DNA of 64,000 bases from JACKOB01 sp024234575 (GCA_051208035.1 JBPJFZ010000013.1:59770-123769); one strand, 5' to 3'; positions 43,902 to 53,181 are shown, numbered from the stretch's first letter. The notes: generated from the sequence alone by a model not told the origin. Translations and numbers: made by a program.

Positions 43902-44444
43902 TTATAGCAAACCAAGTTCCAGTTTGGCTTCATCGGTTAACATATCGTTGTTCCATGGGGGATCAAAAGTCAGCTCGATGGAGACGTTATCCACGTTAGG
44001 AACCTGCGCCACCTTGGTGCGCACGTCTTCAGAAATCACAGGCCCCATGCCGCAGCCTGGAGCAGTGAGCGTCATCTTTATATAAACAACGTTGCCCAGC
44101 TCTTCTGTTTTGTCTATTTTGCACTCGTAGATTAAACCAAGATCGACGACATTTACCGGAATTTCCGGGTCATAGACATGTCGAATGGCTTCCCACACCT
44201 GGTTCTCATTAACTGAGCCGTCGGCTGGCGTTTCAAAACTTTCAAATTTGACTTCTTTGCCAAGGGCATCGCTGTCTTTGGCTTCGATGCGTGCCAGGTT
44301 GCCATTAACAGCGACAGTAAATGTGCCGCCTAGACTTTGCGTTATAGTGACAAAGGTTTCCTTGGGGATCATTATTTCTGTCCCGGCCGGAATAATTCTG
44401 GCTTCACAATCTCGCTTGGTTAGAACAACTTCACGTTCACTCAT
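43902..44444 (-). CDS. sufT: Fe-S cluster assembly factor SufT (DUF59/MIP18 family)
   Basis: Accessory protein for Fe-S cluster maturation. The 180-residue protein has an N-terminal extension (about 70 residues) before the MIP18/DUF59 domain (VWEAIRHVYDPEIPVNVVDLGLIY), with the conserved Cys in LTAPGCGMGPVISED. The gene sits between sufA and sufE, the usual position of sufT in gammaproteobacteria and actinobacteria. Confidence 0.93.
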   Translation of the reverse strand: MSEREVVLTKRDCEARIIPAGTEIMIPKETFVTITQSLGGTFTVAVNGNLARIEAKDSDALGKEVKFESFETPADGSVNENQVWEAIRHVYDPEIPVNVVDLGLIYECKIDKTEELGNVVYIKMTLTAPGCGMGPVISEDVRTKVAQVPNVDNVSIELTFDPPWNNDMLTDEAKLELGLL

Positions 44445-44503
44445 GTTTGGCTATCTCAATCATAATTAGCATCAGCCGTTGACGTTAAAAAGGGGCAACG
44501 GTG

Positions 44504-44860
44504 TCAGGAAATAGTAAAACTTTCTCCACAACCGCACTCTGCCGTTGCATTGGGGTTGCGGAAAACGAAAGTGCTGTTAAGCCCTTCGCGGACGAAATCG
44601 ATTTCAGTGCCGCCAAGCAGGCCCATGTATTCATTTTTAACGTAAACATCCACGCCGTCAGCCACGTTAAATACCTGATCATCCTCGTTTTTCGATGAGG
44701 CAAGTTCCGTTTCGTACATGTAGCCAGAGCATCCACTCTTTTTAATTTCAATGCGAATACCCAGTGCTTGCGGGTGTTGCGCAAGTTGTTTACGAGTATG
44801 CGTGCAGGCGGCAGCGGTCATGGTGATACCTTTTACCGGCACGAACTGCTCTACAGTCAT
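44504..44860 (-). CDS. sufA: A-type Fe-S carrier protein (SufA/IscA family)
   Basis: Cluster carrier of 118 residues with the three invariant Cys: Cys44 (KKSGCSGYMYE) and Cys109 and Cys111 (AECGCGESFTI). The partner steps are scaffold SufBCD before it and apo-targets after it. It lies between sufS and sufT; in the E. coli suf operon sufA comes first, here it is fifth. Confidence 0.94.
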   Translation of the reverse strand: MTVEQFVPVKGITMTAAACTHTRKQLAQHPQALGIRIEIKKSGCSGYMYETELASSKNEDDQVFNVADGVDVYVKNEYMGLLGGTEIDFVREGLNSTFVFRNPNATAECGCGESFTIS

Positions 44861-44938
44861 GTTATTGCTCCGCAGAAAAATTTGTTAAAACTAAATGACA
44901 CATTTGCAGACCCTCGAGAAACCTTGTCTAAACCCCTG

Positions 44939-46192
44939 TCAGGTAAACAGGCGGTGAATTTTTTCAAGTGCCTGAAATAGCTGTGTAACTTCTTCGGCGC
45001 TATTGTAAAACGCGAAAGATGCACGTGCAGTGCCGGGAGCATTAAAACGATCCATCAGTGGCATAGCGCAATGGTGGCCGGTGCGTATCGCAATGCCTTG
45101 CTGGTCTAGTAATGTACCGATATCACTGGGGTGCAAACCATCCATTAAAAACGAAAATACAGGCACTTTGTGTTTGGCGGTACCAACAATTTTTAGCCAC
45201 GGACAGTCTGCAGCCAGTGTTTGTGCTTGTGTTAGCAGTGCACTTTCGTGGGCATCAATAGCAGCGCGCTCAAAGCTGGCGAGATAATCAATAGCTGCTG
45301 CTAAGCCTACTGCTTCTGCAATAGCGGGTGTGCCTGCTTCAAATTTATAGGGCAGCACGTTGTAGGTGGTTTTCTCAAACGACACGCGTTCGATCATTTC
45401 ACCACCGCCTTGCCATGGCGGCATGTTGTTTAGCACGGTCTTCTTGCCGTATAAAACACCTATGCCTGTTGGCCCGAACAATTTGTGCGATGAAAAAACG
45501 TAAATGTCACAATCCAGGGCCTGTACGTCCACCTGCATGTGCGGAACAGCCTGAGCACCATCGATAACTGTGAATGCGCCCACTTTTTTTGCCGCCTCAA
45601 TCACTTCCGCAATCGGGTTGATTGTGCCGAGAACATTAGAAACATGGGTGACAGAAACGATCTTTGTTCGCTCGCTAAGCAATTGATGATATGAGTTGAC
45701 ATCCAGCTCACCCTGATCGTTTATTTCAATAACCTTTAAGAGTGCGCCAGTTCTTTCTGCCAGCATTTGCCAGGGAACAATATTAGCGTGATGCTCCATG
45801 GCAGAAACTATGATTTCATCACCGGGCTGCAAGTGATGGCCAAGGCCGAAGGCTGCCAGATTAAGGGCCTCTGTTGTGCCTCTTGTCCAAATGATCTCTT
45901 CGCGAGCGGCAGCGTTAAGAAAGCGTTTGACAGTGTCTCTTGCGCCTTCGAAGGCTGTGGTGGCTCTATCCCCTAAGGTGTGAGCACCGCGATGCACGTT
46001 AGCGTTGTTGTGGTGATAGTAGTCAACCATAGACTGTATAACTACCTCTGGCTTTTGCGCACTGGCACCATTATCAAGGTAGACAAGCGGTTTGCCATTG
46101 ATCTGCTGGTGCAGGACTTTGAAGTCCTGACGCACCGCGTGGATGTCAAACGGCCGCTTTGCCTTTGGTTGCAGGTTGCTACTACTGTCCAT
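44939..46192 (-). CDS. sufS: Cysteine desulfurase SufS
   Basis: PLP enzyme that extracts sulfur from cysteine. With the ATG at 46192 the PLP Lys is 237 (FSSHKLFGPTG) and the catalytic Cys is 375 (RTGHHCAMPLM), as in group-II (SufS) desulfurases; 417 residues. A GTG at 46213 overlaps the sufD stop (GTGA) but has no ribosome site, while GAGGCGAG precedes the ATG, so the ATG is preferred. Confidence 0.95.
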   Translation of the reverse strand: MDSSSNLQPKAKRPFDIHAVRQDFKVLHQQINGKPLVYLDNGASAQKPEVVIQSMVDYYHHNNANVHRGAHTLGDRATTAFEGARDTVKRFLNAAAREEIIWTRGTTEALNLAAFGLGHHLQPGDEIIVSAMEHHANIVPWQMLAERTGALLKVIEINDQGELDVNSYHQLLSERTKIVSVTHVSNVLGTINPIAEVIEAAKKVGAFTVIDGAQAVPHMQVDVQALDCDIYVFSSHKLFGPTGIGVLYGKKTVLNNMPPWQGGGEMIERVSFEKTTYNVLPYKFEAGTPAIAEAVGLAAAIDYLASFERAAIDAHESALLTQAQTLAADCPWLKIVGTAKHKVPVFSFLMDGLHPSDIGTLLDQQGIAIRTGHHCAMPLMDRFNAPGTARASFAFYNSAEEVTQLFQALEKIHRLFT

Positions 46193-46209
46193 TACGGGTC
46201 TCGCCTCTA

Positions 46210-47496
46210 TCACTTGCTTTGGGCAAACGTTTCTTTCAGGAAACGATTGATTCTTTCGAGCACGATGCTTTTTAACTCATCTACCGGAATCCGCTGCACC
46301 AGTTCGTTAATAAACCCCATACTGAGCATGGAAGCGGCTTCTTCTTTGCCGATGCCGCGGGAGACTAGATAAAACAATGCTTCTTTATCGAGCTGGCCGA
46401 TGGTGGCGCCATGTGCGCATTTTACATCGTCAGCGTATATTTCGAGTTCTGGTTTGGTGTCGATCTCGGCTCCTGTTGATAGCAACAGATTTTTATTGCT
46501 CATATTGGCGTTAGATTTTTGTGCATCACGATGAATAAGAATTCGGCCGTTGAACACAATCTGCGACTCATCTGCCGCCATGCTGCGATAGGTTTCCTGG
46601 CTGTCACAATGAGCGGCAACATGCTCAATAACCGTGTGGTTATCAAAATGCTGTTCACCCTGAGTGATAGTAATACCATTCATAATGGTATTGGCGCCTT
46701 CTTCCTGCAGTTTTACAACAAGATCATGGCGACGTAATTTACCACCAAAGCCTACACAGTGTGATTCAAACAGGCTATTTCGTTTACCTTCAACCGTGGT
46801 TAAGCCTATATGCTGTACCGATTCAGGCTCCATGCAGAGCCTGATGTTGGTCAGCCGCGCCTCTGACTGCAGGTTCACGTGTGTCACCGCATTGGTAAGA
46901 GCTGTGGCACCCTCTGCACCCGTATATTCTTCAATAATGGTGGCCTGACTTAGCACGCCTGCCTCAATGATAATTCTTGGATGGACTGACCCTTTTGCAC
47001 CTGTATTGTGGAATACCAGTGCCAAAGGCTGCTCGATGATCTGTTTGTTGCCAATCTTGATCAGCCAGCCATCACTTAATTTACCTGCGTTCAAACTGGC
47101 AAATGGATAGTTGTTGTCACCAAGGTATGCCTGCATGTTGTTTTCAATGAGGGCGATATCATCGGCTTCAGCCTCTGAAAAGGCGATCAGTTCGATGCCA
47201 CCAGAAGGTAGCCTGCTGCGAGATCTATCAAGAACGCCATCGGTGAAATAGGCACAATGATCTTTAGGCAACCAGGCATCTTCCGGTAGTGTCAGCGTTG
47301 TCGCGGCAGGCTGGCAGGCTTCCAGGTCGAGTCTTCGGCTCGAATACTTCCAGTTCTCTGTCTTGCGAGTAGGCAATGACAGTGACTGCAGCGACGCACA
47401 TGCTTTCACTGCAATGGTTTCCAGCCACTTTGGCAGGTTGGCGTTTGTTGCTTCCAGTAGTTGCGGTGGAAACGGAAATTCTTTCAGGTTACTCAT
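46210..47496 (-). CDS. sufD: Fe-S scaffold subunit SufD
   Basis: Forms the SufBC2D scaffold with SufB and SufC. The 428-residue protein has the beta-helix core and the SufD C-terminal block (CAHGATIGQLDKEALFYLVSRG, seen at about residues 358-379; SMLSMGFINELVQRIP follows). The start at 47496 has AAGGAG 7 bases upstream; the longer frame to 47532 would overlap sufC. It is followed by sufS. Confidence 0.95.
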   Translation of the reverse strand: MSNLKEFPFPPQLLEATNANLPKWLETIAVKACASLQSLSLPTRKTENWKYSSRRLDLEACQPAATTLTLPEDAWLPKDHCAYFTDGVLDRSRSRLPSGGIELIAFSEAEADDIALIENNMQAYLGDNNYPFASLNAGKLSDGWLIKIGNKQIIEQPLALVFHNTGAKGSVHPRIIIEAGVLSQATIIEEYTGAEGATALTNAVTHVNLQSEARLTNIRLCMEPESVQHIGLTTVEGKRNSLFESHCVGFGGKLRRHDLVVKLQEEGANTIMNGITITQGEQHFDNHTVIEHVAAHCDSQETYRSMAADESQIVFNGRILIHRDAQKSNANMSNKNLLLSTGAEIDTKPELEIYADDVKCAHGATIGQLDKEALFYLVSRGIGKEEAASMLSMGFINELVQRIPVDELKSIVLERINRFLKETFAQSK

Positions 47497-47509
47497 GGAA
47501 TCTCCTTGC

Positions 47510-48268
47510 TTACGCGTTGGCCGTATCGTCAATACCGAGCCAGCCGTAGCCTTTTTCTTCCAGCTCTAATGCCAGCTCTTTGCCACCTGACTTAATAATC
47601 TTTCCTTTGGCCAGAACATGCACATAGTCGGGCACGATGTAATCAAGTAATCGCTGGTAATGCGTGATCATAATGACCGCTCTGTCTGGCGAACGCAGCG
47701 CATTGACGCCTTCAGACACGGTTTTTAGTGCATCGATATCAAGGCCAGAGTCGGTTTCGTCCAGGATAGCGAGCTTAGGTTGCAGCATCAGCATTTGCAT
47801 GATTTCATTGCGTTTTTTCTCGCCGCCAGAGAAGCCTTCATTAACGCCGCGCTTTAAAAATGATTCATCCAGATTTACTTGCTTCGCCTTTTCTCTGGCC
47901 AGTTTCATAAACGAAACGGCATCGATTGGCTCGAGACCCTGATGCTTGCGAATGCTGTTTAAAGAGGTTTTCAGGAATTGAAGGTTGCTAACCCCTGCGA
48001 TTTCTACCGGATACTGGAAGGCCAGAAAGACACCTTCACGGGCGCGCTCTTCTGTAGACAAATCACACAGATCCTTACCGTTGAGCAGTATTTCACCGCT
48101 CGTGACTTCGTAGTCTTCATTACCCGCCAATACCTGTGAGAGCGTACTCTTGCCAGAGCCGTTCGGCCCCATGATGGCATGAACTTCTCCTGGTTTAACG
48201 TCTAGGTTGATACCTTTCAGTATGGATTGACCATCAACGGTGGCTTCTAGGTTAGTAATTTTCAGCAT
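47510..48268 (-). CDS. sufC: Suf ATPase subunit SufC
   Basis: ABC-type ATPase of the SufBCD scaffold, soluble rather than membrane transport. The 252-residue protein has Walker A GPNGSGKST (34-42), the SufC-type signature GFSGGEKKRNEI and Walker B LAILDETDSGLDIDAL. It lies 87 bp after sufB and 13 bp before sufD. Confidence 0.97.
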   Translation of the reverse strand: MLKITNLEATVDGQSILKGINLDVKPGEVHAIMGPNGSGKSTLSQVLAGNEDYEVTSGEILLNGKDLCDLSTEERAREGVFLAFQYPVEIAGVSNLQFLKTSLNSIRKHQGLEPIDAVSFMKLAREKAKQVNLDESFLKRGVNEGFSGGEKKRNEIMQMLMLQPKLAILDETDSGLDIDALKTVSEGVNALRSPDRAVIMITHYQRLLDYIVPDYVHVLAKGKIIKSGGKELALELEEKGYGWLGIDDTANA

Positions 48269-48355
48269 AATTTTACTCGTTTGTTCGTTCGCTTTTAATT
48301 CGTTCCGGCTCGCTGGTTGAATATAGCGAGCAGCAAAAGAGAGCAGGGGGCGTCG

Positions 48356-49804
48356 TTATCCGACAGAGCCTTCCAGACTGACCTCAAGCAACTTGGTAGC
48401 TTCTACGGCAAATTCCATCGGCAATTCTTTAAACACTTCTTTGCAGAATCCGTTCACGATCATTGAAACCGCCTGTTCGGGCTCAATGCCTCGTTGCCGG
48501 CATAAGAACAACTGTTCGTCGCTGACTTTAGACGTAGTCGCTTCGTGTTCGACGATGGCCGTTTTGTTTTTGCTTTCTATGTAGGGGAATGTATGCGCAC
48601 CGCACTCGCTGCCAATCAGCAATGAGTCACACTGGGTATAGTTTCGGGCACCTTCAGCGTTGGGGCCAAAACGTACAAGGCCGCGGTAGGCGTTGTTACT
48701 TTTACCTGCCGAGATGCCCTTGGAAATAATTGTGCTTTTAGTATTTTTACCGAGGTGAATCATTTTGGTGCCAGTATCGGCTTGCTGGTAATTGTTAGTG
48801 AGGGCGACAGAATAGAATTCGCCAATACTATTATCACCGCGCAGAATGCAACTCGGGTATTTCCAGGTAACCGCAGAGCCGGTTTCAACCTGCGTCCAGC
48901 TGATTTTAGAATTTCGACCCAGGCAAGCTCCCCGCTTGGTAACAAAGTTATAAATGCCACCTTTGCCTTCGGCGTCACCGGGGTACCAGTTTTGCACTGT
49001 AGAATATTTGATCTGTGCATCATCCAGCGCGACAAGCTCAACTACCGCAGCATGAAGCTGGTTTTCATCGCGCATAGGTGCAGTGCAGCCTTCAAGGTAA
49101 CTGACATAACTTCCGGCGTCGGCGATAATCAGTGTTCTCTCGAACTGGCCTGTATTGGCGGCGTTGATGCGGAAGTAGGTTGATAGTTCCATTGGGCAGC
49201 GGACCCCTTTTGGAATATAAACAAAAGAGCCTTCGCTGAAGACGGCGCAGTTAAGTGCCGCATAGTAGTTATCCCGCATAGGGACTACTGAGCCTAAATA
49301 CTTTTGTACCAGCTCGGGGTACTTGGCCACGGCTTCAGACATCGGGCAAAAAATAACGCCTGCATCTGCCAGCTGTTTTTTAAACGTTGTGCCGATGGAC
49401 ACGCTGTCGAAGACGGCATCTACCGCCACGCCAGCCAGTGCTGCACGTTCGTGCAGTGGAATCCCCAGCTTTTCGTAGGTTCTTAACAGTTCAGGATCAA
49501 CATCGTCCAGACTTTGGGGTTTGTCTTTCTGAGATTTCGGGGCGGAATAGTAGGAAATCTCATTGGTGTCTACCGGAGGGTAGTCAACATGCGCCCACTT
49601 TGGCTCTTCTTGTGTTTTCCAGAATTGGTAGGCTTTTAGTCGCCACTCGAGCAACCACTCGGGTTCTTTTTTCAGGGCGGAAAGGCGTGCAATGACATCC
49701 TCATTGAGCCCGGGTTCAAAGGTTTCTGATTCAATATCGGTAACGAATCCATGCTCGTATTCGTGTTTGATCAGTTCATCAACCGGTTTGCCGGCGTTGC
49801 TCAT
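48356..49804 (-). CDS. sufB: Fe-S scaffold subunit SufB
   Basis: Scaffold on which the cluster is built. The start at 49804 follows CAGGGAG and gives 482 residues; an upstream frame to 49864 is unsupported. Conserved SufB segments are visible (SEGSFVYIPKGVRCPMELST, RAGDNSIGEFYSVALTNN-like RGDNSIGEFYSVA, and the C-terminal RQRGIEPEQAVSMIVNGF). It is the first gene of sufB-C-D-S-A-T-E. No Rrf2-type regulator gene leads this operon, unlike in many relatives. Confidence 0.96.
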   Translation of the reverse strand: MSNAGKPVDELIKHEYEHGFVTDIESETFEPGLNEDVIARLSALKKEPEWLLEWRLKAYQFWKTQEEPKWAHVDYPPVDTNEISYYSAPKSQKDKPQSLDDVDPELLRTYEKLGIPLHERAALAGVAVDAVFDSVSIGTTFKKQLADAGVIFCPMSEAVAKYPELVQKYLGSVVPMRDNYYAALNCAVFSEGSFVYIPKGVRCPMELSTYFRINAANTGQFERTLIIADAGSYVSYLEGCTAPMRDENQLHAAVVELVALDDAQIKYSTVQNWYPGDAEGKGGIYNFVTKRGACLGRNSKISWTQVETGSAVTWKYPSCILRGDNSIGEFYSVALTNNYQQADTGTKMIHLGKNTKSTIISKGISAGKSNNAYRGLVRFGPNAEGARNYTQCDSLLIGSECGAHTFPYIESKNKTAIVEHEATTSKVSDEQLFLCRQRGIEPEQAVSMIVNGFCKEVFKELPMEFAVEATKLLEVSLEGSVG

Positions 49805-49945
49805 CGGAATTGCTCCCTGTTGCTGGACATGACTGAATAACGCTTTATCGCTGAGATAGCACAACGCCCTATCTGCTTTTGCTTGCGGGATACTAACAAA
49901 ATGCCAGAACCCCGAAATTGATAGCGGTCATTCAAAAACTGAGGC

Positions 49946-49978
49946 CATTATATAATAACTGACTAAATTAGTCAGGCT
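49946..49978 (-). promoter_or_regulatory. suf promoter overlapped by an IscR type-1-like site
   Basis: On the minus strand CTGACT (49969-49974) and TATAAT (49946-49951) are spaced by 17 bases, a strong sigma-70 promoter. A 17-bp palindrome with 8-bp arms (CTGACTAA/TTAGTCAG) covers the -35 and spacer. The 25 bases 49954-49978 match the E. coli IscR type-1 consensus (ATASYYGACTRWWWYAGTCRRSTAT) at 22 positions in either orientation. Binding here would block the promoter. The start codon is about 140 bp downstream; the 49805-50091 gap shows no other feature. Confidence 0.75.
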
Positions 49979-50091
49979 TTCGTGGCCAAATTTGCAGAGA
50001 ATTTAAGGGGCAGGAATTTTAGTCTTTTTCAGCAGGAAACAGAAATATATTTGGTTAACAAATGTGCGAAATGAAAGTTAAGCGCGAGATA

Positions 50092-50706
50092 TTAGCTATT
50101 TCGCTGATCTTGTAGTGGTTCTAATCGACGTTTGCCAGAAAGCATTGGCCGAATAAGCTCAGTGCCAGTCCATTTTTGCAGGATAAAAATGGCGCTAATA
50201 TGAGTTGCCACCGCTATTAAAGTAACGTGGGCGATGAGTTCATGCAGATCTTCGAGCCATTCTTCACCCCAGAAAAGGTCGATATTCTCCATCATGTAGC
50301 CGGTCACTCCTAGACATGCTATCAAACCCAATAGCGTAAAAATCATTAGTGCTCCGACCGGGCTGTGACCTGCAGTGGGGTCAAGTTTGCCTTCGCGCAA
50401 TTCCTCAATATGGTGTTTAATGCTGAGTTTAGAAGGTAAGAAGTTAACAAATCGGGCGTTTTTATTGCCGATGAATCCCCAGATTAAGCGGATACATATC
50501 AATGAGATGGCGGTATAGCCAATCCATTCGTGGATTGCCTCGCCCTCTTCGGTAATAAAGTAATTAAGAAAAAAAGTGGTTGCCAATGACCAGTGAAAAC
50601 ACCGTACAAGTCTGTCCCAAACGATTATTTCTCTCCTGCCAGAATCGATTGTCGCAGATGACGTCTTTTCCTTTCGGTGCGTTTGTGCGGACTTGTTGGC
50701 AACCAT
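50092..50706 (-). CDS. Cytochrome b561 domain protein
   Basis: Inner-membrane diheme cytochrome of 204 residues with four membrane spans. His residues in VWDRLVRCFHWSLA, GEAIHEWIGY and LHELIAHVTLIAVATHIS are the likely heme ligands. Such proteins pass electrons across the membrane, often to periplasmic partners. It follows a PepSY protein gene by 83 bp and both are probably controlled by the CTTAAG box at 51126. Confidence 0.9.
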   Translation of the reverse strand: MVANKSAQTHRKEKTSSATIDSGRREIIVWDRLVRCFHWSLATTFFLNYFITEEGEAIHEWIGYTAISLICIRLIWGFIGNKNARFVNFLPSKLSIKHHIEELREGKLDPTAGHSPVGALMIFTLLGLIACLGVTGYMMENIDLFWGEEWLEDLHELIAHVTLIAVATHISAIFILQKWTGTELIRPMLSGKRRLEPLQDQRNS

Positions 50707-50789
50707 AACTCACATACTCTTTTTCGTTAATAACGTCCGGTGCTAAACCTCAATTAGCTCGTTAACACCGGGAACAGGGCTGCTTGGGG

Positions 50790-51080
50790 TTAGTCGTCGA
50801 TTTCCTCTTTCACTTTTTCACCCGTAACTGGATGGAAGTAGATTTCTACTTTTTTACCATCTGCATTGTGGCCATAGATTTCATAGCAATTGCCGCTGGT
50901 GACTTTAAATTTTTTGATGTCATAGCCCTCTTCCTTTAATTGCTCTTGGAAGGCGTCTTGATCTATCCAGGTATCGCTTGGTTCTTCGGTGCATTTTGGG
51001 CCTGCAAATGCCACCGAACTAAGCAAAGTTAATGAGCCTAAAAGCAGTGCTGATGATATTTGTGCGAATGTTTTTTTCAT
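50790..51080 (-). CDS. PepSY domain exported protein
   Basis: A 96-residue periplasmic protein with a signal peptide (MKKTFAQISSALLLGSLTLL and on to AFA) and one PepSY domain (LKEEGYDIKKFKVTSGNCYEIYG, IYFHPVTGEKVKEEID). Two Cys (about residues 30 and 65) may form a disulfide. PepSY/cytochrome b561 pairs are often next to PmrA/QseB-type two-component systems. First gene of the b561 operon. Confidence 0.9.
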   Translation of the reverse strand: MKKTFAQISSALLLGSLTLLSSVAFAGPKCTEEPSDTWIDQDAFQEQLKEEGYDIKKFKVTSGNCYEIYGHNADGKKVEIYFHPVTGEKVKEEIDD

Positions 51081-51125
51081 GCTTGATTCCCTCGTTGGTT
51101 GATGGGGGCATTTTGTTACAGCAAC

Positions 51126-51142
51126 CTTAAGCCCAGCTTAAG
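51126..51142. promoter_or_regulatory. CTTAAG-N5-CTTAAG box upstream of the PepSY/b561 operon
   Basis: Two perfect CTTAAG hexamers with an 11-bp period, 46 bp before the PepSY start. The layout matches the box bound by PmrA/QseB-family response regulators. An identical arrangement occurs at 58663. Confidence 0.65.
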
Positions 51143-51295
51143 AATCACTGTAAATAAATGAATTTTTGTTAATTCAGGAGAACCAGAGACAGGAGACTGG
51201 GTAGAAATGAGGGGGAAGCGAATCAATGAACACTTAACTTATCGATTCGCGTTTTTTATGAAAGTTGATATTTTGTACAAGCTATTTTTGATACG

Positions 51296-51760
51296 TTAAT
51301 CCGTCTGAATATCATTTCGATGGCTATCCAGCCAGGTCTTGAGCTTGTCGAGAGACTCCAAAAAGGCGTGCAGTTCGTTATCATTCCATGACTTATAGCA
51401 CTCGGCATTGTCGGGTTGGATCGCGCTTTGGCATTGGCTAACAAAGCTCAGTCCTTGTCGGTTGATCTCTAAGTGTTTTTTTCTCTTATCTTGTTTGTCT
51501 TCAATCACATCTATCAGCGCTTTATCCGCCAGCTTTTTAACAATTTTGGTGATACCTGGCTGATTTATTTCCATCACCTCAGCCAAACCACTGATTGTGC
51601 ATCGTCTCTCCGGGTGCAAGGCAAGGTGAGTCAGAACAGAAAATTGGGATCGTGTCATATCAAACGGCTTCAGCATTTCAGTTTGCCGGGTAGTTTGTAG
51701 TTGCTGAATGATTCCCAGCAAAATTGTTGCTCGGTACTCCAGCGCAGATCTTTGGCTCAT
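51296..51760 (-). CDS. MarR family transcriptional regulator
   Basis: A 154-residue winged-helix regulator. The DNA-binding part is FDMTRSQFSVLTHLALHPERRC to ITKIVKKLADKALIDVIEDKQDKRKK (about residues 33-97), with the wing in DKQDKRKKHLEI. It is divergent from the nitroreductase-type gene, with a large palindrome between; autorepression and control of the neighbour are the obvious model. The inducer is unknown. Confidence 0.93.
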   Translation of the reverse strand: MSQRSALEYRATILLGIIQQLQTTRQTEMLKPFDMTRSQFSVLTHLALHPERRCTISGLAEVMEINQPGITKIVKKLADKALIDVIEDKQDKRKKHLEINRQGLSFVSQCQSAIQPDNAECYKSWNDNELHAFLESLDKLKTWLDSHRNDIQTD

Positions 51761-51819
51761 TTCTTTACCTTAAGAAAATAGATAAGGGTTCATCTAAAAA
51801 TATAGCATGCTTGATAAGC

Positions 51820-51852
51820 ATTCCCAGGAATGTAGAATACATTCCTGGGAAT
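51820..51852. promoter_or_regulatory. 33-bp perfect palindrome, probable MarR operator
   Basis: Arms 51820-51834 and 51838-51852 (ATTCCCAGGAATGTA and its complement) flank GAA. Each arm contains a near-palindromic ATTCC-CA/TG-GGAAT dodecamer, and the two dodecamers are 21 bp apart, two helical turns, so two dimers could bind side by side. A TTGATA-N16-TAGAAT promoter for the rightward gene (51811-51838) overlaps it. Confidence 0.75.
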
Positions 51853-51911
51853 TAATATGCTAAACCTAATAATTAGCAAACAATCTAGCGTACTGAAAGG
51901 AGGGAACCAAG

Positions 51912-53072
51912 ATGAAAAGACGACAATTTATCAAAATAGCAGGGCTTACCGCAGGTTTGACGGGGCTTTCAAGCTCTCTGATGGGATGCAGTAGCGCTCC
52001 ATCTATTGAGTTGATAGGGCGTGATAATAAACAGCTTAACCAGGACGACATACGCTTAAAAGTTATCGCTTATGCCATGCTTAGCCCGAACCCGCACAAT
52101 AAGCAGCCCTGGCGGATTGTGATGACCGGGCCCAAAAGCTTTTACCTTTACGTTGATATGTTCCGCCTGCTTCCTGCTACCGATCCCTATCATCGGCAAA
52201 TACACCTGGGCCAAGGTACTTTTCTGGAGAGCTTATCTATTGCAGCACATGAATTTGATCACGATGCGGATATTCAATACTTTCCGGAGGGTATGTATGG
52301 CCCTGAGGAAATCGTAGAAAAGCCAGTGGCCCGCATAACACTTCTCGATTCAACACGAAAAAACCAGAGTCGTTTTTTTGATTCTCTGATGCGTCGCCAG
52401 TCTATTAAAACACCTTACGATAATTACCAGCTCACCCCCAAAGAACTAAAGTATATTGAAACTTTGTATAACTACGATGACTTTCCACTGACATTCAGCT
52501 CGCACCCGGATACCGTTCAAACGATTCGCAGGACGCTTATAGAGGCGATGAAAATTGAAGATCAAGGGTCAGACAGGGTACATGAGACAGTTTCCATGTT
52601 TCGTTTCAATGATGAAGAGCTTTTGAAATACCAGGATGGTTTTGGCGTTGTTCACTCGGGCATAACGGGGATAAAGAAGATCGTCGTTGAGCATGTGTTG
52701 CTCAATAGAGATAAAGTTGAAAAAGACCCCGGCGACTTTGGTAAAAAGGCCATCGAGCTAACCGAAGAGCAAGCGAATTCAGCTAGCAGTTTTGGCTGGA
52801 TGACCAGTGCGACGAATACCCGCTTGGATCAGGTTAAAGCTGGGCGTGCATATTGCAAAACTCATCTGATTCTCACCCAAATGGGCCTGGCCATGCACCC
52901 AATGAGTCAAGTACTTCAGGAGTATGCAGATATGCTGCCATTGCAGAAACGATTTCTTGAGCAACTAAACGTACCCAAAGGTCACACCATGCAGATGATC
53001 TTTCGGGTTGGTCATGCGGAATCTACCGCTTATACGCCACGCAGGCAGGTGCAATCTTTGCTTAAGGCTTAA
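51912..53072 (+). CDS. Acg-type FMN-binding nitroreductase-like protein with Tat signal
   Basis: A 386-residue protein. The N-terminus has a twin-arginine motif (KRRQFIK) and a possible lipobox (SSLMGCSS, Cys26), so it may be an exported Tat lipoprotein. The nitroreductase/Acg fold is shown by SPNPHNKQPWRIVMTG (FMN-binding) and AMHPMSQVLQEY near the C-terminus. Acg-family proteins are flavin-sequestering or reducing enzymes with unclear substrates. A perfect AAGGAGG precedes the ATG. It is divergent from the marR gene and shares its operator. Confidence 0.85.
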   Translation: MKRRQFIKIAGLTAGLTGLSSSLMGCSSAPSIELIGRDNKQLNQDDIRLKVIAYAMLSPNPHNKQPWRIVMTGPKSFYLYVDMFRLLPATDPYHRQIHLGQGTFLESLSIAAHEFDHDADIQYFPEGMYGPEEIVEKPVARITLLDSTRKNQSRFFDSLMRRQSIKTPYDNYQLTPKELKYIETLYNYDDFPLTFSSHPDTVQTIRRTLIEAMKIEDQGSDRVHETVSMFRFNDEELLKYQDGFGVVHSGITGIKKIVVEHVLLNRDKVEKDPGDFGKKAIELTEEQANSASSFGWMTSATNTRLDQVKAGRAYCKTHLILTQMGLAMHPMSQVLQEYADMLPLQKRFLEQLNVPKGHTMQMIFRVGHAESTAYTPRRQVQSLLKA

Positions 53073-53159
53073 AGTATTGCGATAAGGCGGGGGACATTTG
53101 CAGGCGTTAAATGTGTTATGCAATTTTAATGCATTTTAATGATCGGTTAGTTGGTAAAC

Positions 53160-53181
53160 CAGCCGCCATTTTTGACGGCTG
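53160..53181. terminator. Short hairpin between convergent genes
   Basis: CAGCCG and CGGCTG enclose a 10-nt loop, between the nitroreductase-type gene and the alcohol dehydrogenase, which converge. There is no U tract, so this is weak. Confidence 0.35.
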
